From Chryseolinea lacunae (GTDB lineage Bacteria; Bacteroidota; Bacteroidia; Cytophagales; Cyclobacteriaceae): a stretch of DNA of 64,000 nt. Position 1 is the first letter of the stretch, and each line of letters opens with the position of its first letter. The stretch spans positions 124,001 to 188,000 of the forward strand of contig NZ_JAERRB010000004.1 in assembly GCF_016735595.1 (NCBI RefSeq). The letters are read 5' to 3'. A program made the position numbers and the translations under genes. Below, in pieces: positions 58,733 to 64,000 of this stretch. The notes below the pieces were generated by a model. The model did no database searches. It worked only from the letters and a program-made list of their open reading frames with translations, and was not told the origin of the DNA.

Positions 58733-59497
58733 ATGATACTGAAACTACTGGTCCTTTTTCTGACACCGTTGCTATCCGGTTTGCTGATCTATCTTGTTCC
58801 CAAGAACAAGAACATGAATTTCAGATTGCTGCTGATCTTTGCAGGCTCTTACCTGTTCTCCATCACGGTCATTCACATTTTGCCTGAGCTCTACAAGAAA
58901 AGTGGTTCGCTGGAACTGATCGGTTTGTTTGTGCTGGCCGGTTTTTTTCTGCAGCACCTGCTGGAATATTTCACGTCGGGCATTGAGCATGGTCATGTTC
59001 ATACCCACGATCATGATCATGCGCACGCTCATAGTCACAGTCACGAAAAAGCGATATCGGCACTGGTGCTTTTGTTTGCGCTATGCGTGCATGCCTTTCT
59101 GGAAGGTGGCATGCTGGCACAACCCGAACACATGGGTCCGTTCTATGATGTGAACGCCGTGTTGCTGGGCATTGTTCTGCACCGCGTGCCGGCGGCCTTC
59201 GCGCTGATGACGGTGCTCACACACCAACTGCACTCCCGCAACAAAGCGTTGCCGCACCTCATCGGTTTCTCGCTTGCAGCACCGGCGGGTTTGTTGCTCA
59301 GCACCTACCTGGCGCGCCACGAAGTTCTTTCGGCCACCGGCCTCGTCTACCTCTATGCCCTGGTGAGTGGAAACTTTTTGCACATCTCCACCACCATTGT
59401 TGTGGAGAGCAGCCCCGAACATCATTTCAATGCGCGCAAAATGGCCGTAGTCATTGTGGGTGCGCTAGCGGCCATTGCTGTGGAGTTTGTGATGTGA
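58733..59497 (+). CDS. ZIP-family divalent metal transporter
   Basis: A 254-residue membrane protein with about eight helices. Between helices 3 and 4 lies a cytoplasmic loop rich in histidine (residues 86-104, pattern HGHVHTHDHDHAHAHSHSH), a metal-binding feature of ZIP proteins. Helix 4 reads ALCVHAFLEGG and helix 5 VLLGIVLHRVPAAFALM, with the His/Glu residues of the metal path. It should import zinc, iron or another divalent ion. Co-transcription with apbE may link metal supply to flavinylation, but this is inference. Confidence 0.88.
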   Translation: MILKLLVLFLTPLLSGLLIYLVPKNKNMNFRLLLIFAGSYLFSITVIHILPELYKKSGSLELIGLFVLAGFFLQHLLEYFTSGIEHGHVHTHDHDHAHAHSHSHEKAISALVLLFALCVHAFLEGGMLAQPEHMGPFYDVNAVLLGIVLHRVPAAFALMTVLTHQLHSRNKALPHLIGFSLAAPAGLLLSTYLARHEVLSATGLVYLYALVSGNFLHISTTIVVESSPEHHFNARKMAVVIVGALAAIAVEFVM

Positions 59498-59505
59498 TGA
59501 CACAA

Positions 59506-59526
59506 CCACTTATCTTTAGTAAGTGG
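59506..59526 (+). promoter_or_regulatory. inverted repeat overlapping -7 element and GTG start
   Basis: CCACTTA and TAAGTGG are perfect complements around TCTTTAG. The sequence contains TATCTTTA (59511-59518), a one-mismatch -7 element, and the right arm includes the GTG start at 59523. It could be an operator on a promoter for the second glycan cluster, or a hairpin covering the start codon. Confidence 0.4.
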
Positions 59527-60569
59527 AATCAACTTTGCGCAGTCGCCCCTGGAAGGGAAATCAGCCGCCTCAAAAAATTCTCGTCATGCGCTTTCAGGCC
59601 ATGGGCGATGTGGTGATCACGCTGCCCTATTTGCAAAACCTGAAGCGACAATATCCCAACGTGCGTCTCCACTTGCTCACACGTGCCGAAGTGGCGCCCC
59701 TTCCCGAAGCACTGGTGTTGTTCGACGAGGTGATCGCGATCGGCGGAGGCCGCAATGCCCGCGTGCAATTCCTGTTGGCGCTGCTGCTGCTGCCAAAACT
59801 CTGGATGCAACGGTTCGACGCCGTCATGGATTTGCAGAATCATCGCATCAGCAAAATCATTCGCAAGGTGCTGCGCGCAAAAGCGTGGGTTGAGTTTGAC
59901 CGGTCGTCGTCGTTGTCGGCGGGGAGGCGGACGCAAAACACCATCGAAGCGTTGTGGTCGTGGCGGATCGAACCCGAAACATTTTTTCAATCGCGACAGC
60001 CGGGGCGGGCGGATGTGTTGCTGCAACAGGCCGGCTATCGTGAGCAGCATAAACTGGTGGTGCTCAATCCTGCAGGCTACTGTCCATCCCGACACTGGCC
60101 GTTGTCGGCCTATGAGGCGTTTGCCCGGCGGTGGCAGGTTGCCTATCCGTTGACACAATTTGTGTTACTGCTTTTGCCGGCGCATCAGGAAGCGGCAACC
60201 TATCTTGAGACTCGCCTGGGAGACCATTGCCTAAACCTCACAGGAAAAGCCGACCCGGTGGAAGCCTTCGAAATTTTGCAACGCTGTGATTTTATGTTGA
60301 CCGAAGATTCGGGCCTTATGCACATGGCCTGGGTGCAGGGCATTCCTACGCTGGCGTTGTTCAGCTCCAGCCGTAAGGATTGGTCGGCACCACAAGGCGC
60401 ATGGTCGATGTGTCTCGATTCGTCAGACCTTGAATGTGGGCCGTGTTTGTTGCCTGTCTGCAAATTTGACGACAACCGTTGCCTCACGCGCTACACACCA
60501 GAGTTTGTGATGGCCTGCGCCGAAAAAATTCTTCCTCACGCCAAGCCACACCGCCATGTTTCTGCATAA
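59523..60569 (+). CDS. GT9-family glycosyltransferase (ADP-heptose:LPS heptosyltransferase-like)
   Basis: A 348-residue GT-B enzyme. The N-terminal domain opens KILVMRFQAMGDVVITLPYLQNLK, the hallmark of GT9, and the C-terminal domain contains LNPAGYCPSRHWPL and the donor-site TEDSGLMHMAWVQGIPTLALFSS. It would add heptose or a related sugar to lipid A-core in the cytoplasm. The GTG at 59523 was used; a TTG at 59535 or loss of the first 12 residues is possible given the nearby -7-like element. It overlaps the FkbM gene by 14 bases and starts the second glycan cluster. Confidence 0.88.
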   Translation: MESTLRSRPWKGNQPPQKILVMRFQAMGDVVITLPYLQNLKRQYPNVRLHLLTRAEVAPLPEALVLFDEVIAIGGGRNARVQFLLALLLLPKLWMQRFDAVMDLQNHRISKIIRKVLRAKAWVEFDRSSSLSAGRRTQNTIEALWSWRIEPETFFQSRQPGRADVLLQQAGYREQHKLVVLNPAGYCPSRHWPLSAYEAFARRWQVAYPLTQFVLLLLPAHQEAATYLETRLGDHCLNLTGKADPVEAFEILQRCDFMLTEDSGLMHMAWVQGIPTLALFSSSRKDWSAPQGAWSMCLDSSDLECGPCLLPVCKFDDNRCLTRYTPEFVMACAEKILPHAKPHRHVSA

Positions 60570-61479
60570 AGCCTACAGCCGCTTTCCCTATGCCGTGCCA
60601 CCGAGGGTGAAGTTCTTCAACCTGTTCCGGAATTTTTTCAGAATACCACCACTCGAACGTTTCCTCGTGAAACAACTGGAGCAAAACCCCGACGGTTTTT
60701 GGCGCCGGTCAATCCCGCCGCTATATTTTTATCCCGACAACAGCCTGCGCACGGCGACGCGCGATGGCGTTGTGTTCCGGCTCGACATCAGCAGGCTCAT
60801 CGATCACTGGATTTATTTTCATTCGATGAAAAACAAATCGCTTCAAAATCTTTTCCGTTTCATCAAGCCCGACTTCACGGTGCTTGACATCGGTACCAAC
60901 CTTGGCTATGTGGCCTTAACCTGCGCGCAGCTGTGCAAACAAGGAAAGGTGTATGCCTTTGAGCCCGACACCGAAAACTATGCCGCCCTGCAACAAAACC
61001 TCGCCCTGAACCCATTCACAAACGTGAAAACATTTCAGGTGGCACTGGGTGCAACAGCGGCCGAGGGAGCGTTGTATAAACTATACTCCATTAATCCAGG
61101 CGCCAATCGCATCCTTGCCGAAGCTCCTGTGCAATCGGTGGGTTCGGAACGTGTTGAAATAAAACCGCTCGACGCGTTCAAACGCGACGGCACAATTTCA
61201 AAAGCCGATGTGTTGAAAATTGATGTAGAAGGTTTTGAGATTTTTGTGCTGCAAGGCGCACGCGAAGTTTTGGAAGCGTGGAAGCCGTTGCTTTTTGTGG
61301 AGGTGGCCGAAGTGAACCTGCGACAACAACAGTATACTGCCCTGGATTTGATTCGTTACCTCGAAAGCCTGGACTATACCGTGCTCGATGCCGCCACACT
61401 AAAGGCGATAGACCTCACCGAAGAAAACATGCACGTCGATGCCCTGTGTTTCCCCAACACCAAACCCCTGACATTCTGA
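60556..61479 (+). CDS. FkbM-family methyltransferase
   Basis: A 307-residue protein. A basic/aromatic N-terminal region (about 1-95) precedes the FkbM methyltransferase core: VLDIGTNLGYVAL (motif I, about 112-124), VYAFEPDTENYAALQQNL, then the FkbM-specific ADVLKIDVEGFEIFVLQGA and LLFVEVAEVNL. Such enzymes O-methylate sugars or polyketides with SAM. Its location between a GT9 gene and two GT4 genes argues for methylation of a glycan. It overlaps both neighbours. Confidence 0.88.
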   Translation: MFLHKAYSRFPYAVPPRVKFFNLFRNFFRIPPLERFLVKQLEQNPDGFWRRSIPPLYFYPDNSLRTATRDGVVFRLDISRLIDHWIYFHSMKNKSLQNLFRFIKPDFTVLDIGTNLGYVALTCAQLCKQGKVYAFEPDTENYAALQQNLALNPFTNVKTFQVALGATAAEGALYKLYSINPGANRILAEAPVQSVGSERVEIKPLDAFKRDGTISKADVLKIDVEGFEIFVLQGAREVLEAWKPLLFVEVAEVNLRQQQYTALDLIRYLESLDYTVLDAATLKAIDLTEENMHVDALCFPNTKPLTF

Positions 61480-62600
61480 AAAAGCATGTAGCCATATGGA
61501 TGACCGGTGGTGTAGGTGGAGGCTTCTACTCGCAAGGCTATCCTGCGTTGCAGCTTTTGGTGGGACAACTGGCTACCACGTTCGACATCACCGTGTACTC
61601 GCACCTTCCACCCAACGCCGATTTTGTTCCGGAGAATTTCAGGATCGTTTCCTATCGGGGAAAATTTGCTCCCGGCCTGTGGCGATGGGTGTATCTGGTG
61701 TTGATGTTTGCCTGGCATCATCTTTGGAAATCGTATGATGTGGTGTTTAGTTTTTGGGGCTATCCTTCGGGTGTGCTGGCCTATCGTGTAGCCGCTTTTT
61801 TCAGAAGGCCCTCGGTTATTTATTTGCATGGTGGCGATTCGGTCGGGCTGGCGTCGGTTCCTTACGGCGTGTTTTGTAACGCGCGTGTCGGCGCGTGGTG
61901 TCGGCATGCCTATTTGAAATGCACGACGTTGCTTACGATAAGTGTTTATCAGGCCCAGGTCGTGAAACAAAATGGTGTTGCCCGAAGCATCGGTGTTGTT
62001 CACTATGGTGTTGACCTGCGCGTGTTCTCATATCGGCCCAAGCCCATCGACACAAACGACTTGCGTTTCATACACGTGGCCAACCACACGCCCATCAAAG
62101 ATCAGTTCACCATGCTGCGTGCATTTGCCGCAGTGGCGGCACGACTGCCCTCGCGTTTGCTGGTGGTGGGCGCCGACTTCTATGATGGCCAGCTGAAGCG
62201 CTGGTGCGAATCGTTGGGCGTGACGGATCGTGTTGATTTCCTGGAACCTCAAGCCTATGCCGACATGCCCCGCTATTATCACGCGTGCGACATCATGTTG
62301 CACACGTCTTTATATGAAGCGCAAGGGTTGGTGTTTGTGGAAGCAGCGGCATGTGGAGCCCTGATTGCCGGAACAAATGTGGGCATGCTTGCCGACATGG
62401 GAGACACGTGCGGATTGATAGTGGCCCCGGGAGATGCGACAGGTCTGGCAGAGAAAATTATTGTGGCCGTGAAAGATCCGGCGCGCATTGACGCCATGCG
62501 CAAAGCTGCCCGTAAAGTTGTTGAAGGCATTGGCGATCACTACACGGCGACGCAGATTACGAAAGTCATAGACGAATTTGATCCCACCTCACGATCATGA
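61446..62600 (+). CDS. GT4-family glycosyltransferase, paralogue 1
   Basis: A GT-B enzyme of about 384 residues. The first strand and loop read KKHVAIWMTGGVGGG, and the donor site is DIMLHTSLYEAQGLVFVEAAACG with the E-x7-E glutamates. The start is unclear: the first ATG in frame (61500) would remove the first strand, whereas a GTG at 61446 keeps it but overlaps FkbM by 34 bases; an unusual CTG or ATT start at 61476/61473 is also possible. It is a close relative of the next gene along its whole length. Donor and acceptor unknown. Confidence 0.82.
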   Translation: MFPQHQTPDILKKHVAIWMTGGVGGGFYSQGYPALQLLVGQLATTFDITVYSHLPPNADFVPENFRIVSYRGKFAPGLWRWVYLVLMFAWHHLWKSYDVVFSFWGYPSGVLAYRVAAFFRRPSVIYLHGGDSVGLASVPYGVFCNARVGAWCRHAYLKCTTLLTISVYQAQVVKQNGVARSIGVVHYGVDLRVFSYRPKPIDTNDLRFIHVANHTPIKDQFTMLRAFAAVAARLPSRLLVVGADFYDGQLKRWCESLGVTDRVDFLEPQAYADMPRYYHACDIMLHTSLYEAQGLVFVEAAACGALIAGTNVGMLADMGDTCGLIVAPGDATGLAEKIIVAVKDPARIDAMRKAARKVVEGIGDHYTATQITKVIDEFDPTSRS

Positions 62601-63721
62601 CGGCGCCGGAAAAGAAAAAACGAATTGCATTTTTGGGTGGCGGCGCTCACACCATTCCTACATATCGTGCGCTGCTTGAAAAACTGAGCACCACGTTCAA
62701 TATCACCGTGTATTTTGAGTTTCACACGAGGTTGCAAAAAGCAGCTCCCTATGAGACCCGAATTCCCGGTCTGGCGCTGCGTTACAAAACACTTCGCGAA
62801 CTGCTATTTGCCTGGACGATTTTTTGGGATATGCTTTTTCGACGCTATGATCTTATTCATTGTCATTCAACATTTCCTTCAGGATTTTTTGGCGTGCTTG
62901 CAGGAAAATTGTTTCGCATTCCGGTGTTGGTGAGCCTCGATGCCGCCGAAGCCTCGGGATTGGCAGACATTGCGTTTGGCGACTTGCTGGGACCACGACG
63001 CAAGAAGATCAACACCTGGGTTATCCGAAACGCCACGGCTGTTACGGCGCTGACGGAATTTTTGAAGCGCGAGGTGCAACAAAACCTGCATATCCATCGG
63101 GACATCCATGTTATTCCCCGCGGGGTAAATGGCGCCCACTTCCAATATCGTGAGAGAACATTGTCGTCGCCCGTGATTTTTCTCAACGTAGCATACCTTC
63201 ACCCGGTGAAGGATCAGGAGACGCTGCTGAAGACGTTCGCTCTGATTCGTGAAAAAATAGATTGTGTCCTGATGCATGTGGGAGAGGACTATTCGAACGG
63301 AGAAATTCAGCGGTTAGCCACGGCGATGAATCTGGATTCTTTTGTGACGTTCGAAGGATTTGTGCCCCACGAAAAGCTCCCCGACAAATTCAGGCAGGCC
63401 GATATGTTGTTGCATACGTCGCGCTATGAAAGCCAGGCATTGGTTGTGAACGAGGCGATGGCCCTTGGCGTGTTGGTGTGCGGAACACACGTGGGCTTGA
63501 TGGCCGATCTTTCGTCGCAGGGCTGCGTCACCGTGAAGCCGCGCGATGCCGAAAGCCTGGCCGCCGCCGTGCTGGCCCTCATGGCCGATCCCCGACGCAT
63601 GACCACCCAACGCGAACAGGCACGCGCGTGGGCAACGCATCACAATTTGGAGTGGACAGCGGAACGTTACCGAATTATTTATGACGCGCTGATGTCAGAA
63701 AAAAAGGCTGAAGGCAAATGA
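62597..63721 (+). CDS. GT4-family glycosyltransferase, paralogue 2
   Basis: A 374-residue GT-B enzyme. It begins KKKRIAFLGGGAHTIPTYRALLE and has the donor-binding segment DMLLHTSRYESQALVVNEAMALG. Aligned by eye with the preceding gene: KLSTTFNITVYFEFH versus QLATTFDITVYSHLP, VNVAYLHPVKDQ-type versus IHVANHTPIKDQ, and the C-terminal donor helix, so the two arose by duplication. It starts at an ATGA overlap and ends with another four-base overlap into the following GT2 gene. Likely a sequential step in the same glycan. Confidence 0.87.
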   Translation: MTAPEKKKRIAFLGGGAHTIPTYRALLEKLSTTFNITVYFEFHTRLQKAAPYETRIPGLALRYKTLRELLFAWTIFWDMLFRRYDLIHCHSTFPSGFFGVLAGKLFRIPVLVSLDAAEASGLADIAFGDLLGPRRKKINTWVIRNATAVTALTEFLKREVQQNLHIHRDIHVIPRGVNGAHFQYRERTLSSPVIFLNVAYLHPVKDQETLLKTFALIREKIDCVLMHVGEDYSNGEIQRLATAMNLDSFVTFEGFVPHEKLPDKFRQADMLLHTSRYESQALVVNEAMALGVLVCGTHVGLMADLSSQGCVTVKPRDAESLAAAVLALMADPRRMTTQREQARAWATHHNLEWTAERYRIIYDALMSEKKAEGK

Positions 63722-64000
63722 AGATCAGCGCCGTCATACCCACCCGCAACCGGCCGGCCTACATCCAGCCCTTGCTGGACAACATTGCATTGCAAACCTA
63801 TCCGGTCGCAGAGATCATTATCGTGGACGCGAGCGATGACCTGCACTACAAGGATGACATCGCAGAAAAATTCTCCGCCGTACCCCTTCGCTGGATCGCG
63901 TCCGAAGCTTCGGTGTGCATACAAAGAAACCTTGGCATAGCCCAAGCCACATCGCCCTGGATTTTTTTGTGCGACGATGATATGCGTTTTCCGAAAGACT
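63718..64000 (+). CDS. GT2-family glycosyltransferase, 3'-truncated by window edge
   Basis: Starts at ATG 63718, overlapping the upstream stop by four bases, and remains open to the end of the window (94 codons visible). The visible part reads KISAVIPTRNRPAYIQPLL, then EIIIVDASDD for the nucleotide site and WIFLCDDDMRF with the DxD-type metal motif. This is the N-terminal half of a GT-A enzyme. It extends the second glycan cluster beyond the window. Confidence 0.85.
   Translation, partial: MKISAVIPTRNRPAYIQPLLDNIALQTYPVAEIIIVDASDDLHYKDDIAEKFSAVPLRWIASEASVCIQRNLGIAQATSPWIFLCDDDMRFPKD

Noticed and set aside
58986-59045. Tandem CAY-type repeat in the ZIP gene as a microsatellite or CRISPR-like array
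   Set aside because: It encodes the functional His-rich loop; the repeats are codons, not spaced direct repeats.
1-64000. tRNA/rRNA genes, CRISPR arrays, insertion sequences, prophage or restriction systems
   Set aside because: Looked for T-arm sequences, regularly spaced repeats, transposase DDE motifs, integrases and terminal inverted repeats; none was found by eye.

Overview
The window is a 64-kb piece of a chromosome from a member of the Bacteroidota, most likely an environmental Cytophagales-type bacterium. The evidence is the recurring Bacteroidota promoter motif TAnnTTTG in front of several genes (pheS, glmM, ileS, glyS, the PEP carboxylase, the RND-type transporter, dgt), weak or absent Shine-Dalgarno sequences, an RprX/RprY-like two-component pair, the phylum-typical isoleucyl-tRNA synthetase with a GIHH signature, and lipoproteins with acidic residues right after the lipobox cysteine. 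The genus is inference; no rRNA or tRNA gene was found in the window.

Region 1 (1-14.1 kb) is a surface-polysaccharide locus read left to right: the end of a polytopic membrane protein, an HlpA-like nucleotide-diphospho-sugar transferase, a Wzx-type flippase, two class I methyltransferases, a GT4 and several GT2 glycosyltransferases, a polysaccharide deacetylase, a Wzy-like polymerase, an O-antigen-ligase-family protein and a WecA/MraY-type initiating transferase. Several genes are coupled by ATGA overlaps. Together they can start a chain on undecaprenyl phosphate, extend and modify it, flip it, and polymerise or ligate it.

Region 2 (14.2-59.5 kb) is mostly housekeeping: pheS, ileS, glyS, a 3-hydroxyacyl-CoA dehydrogenase, PEP carboxylase, lspA, dgt, mazG, glmM, a cysteine desulfurase, ribD, prmC, hemB, ruvB, apbE and a ZIP metal transporter. 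Interspersed are three histidine kinases (one paired with its regulator), an amino-acid permease, an RND/MMPL transporter, a universal-stress-protein/antiporter pair, and several poorly understood genes: a Rieske-like lipoprotein with exchanged ligands, a membrane-anchored MutS-like ATPase in a cupin-fRMsr operon, a CTP-synthase-C-terminus relative with an incomplete triad, and a small conserved-looking protein with a WTHEAH motif.

Region 3 (59.5-64 kb) opens a second glycan cluster: a GT9 heptosyltransferase-like enzyme, an FkbM methyltransferase, two paralogous GT4 enzymes and the start of a GT2 that runs off the window. These genes overlap one another and probably form one transcript.

Non-coding features include a structured RNA or repeat element resembling the Flavo-1 type upstream of glmM, three good intrinsic terminators, several TAnnTTTG promoters, a helically phased TAA array upstream of the RprXY-like operon, and several inverted repeats. 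No CRISPR array, insertion sequence, integrase or phage gene was recognised. All calls come from reading the sequence without database searches.
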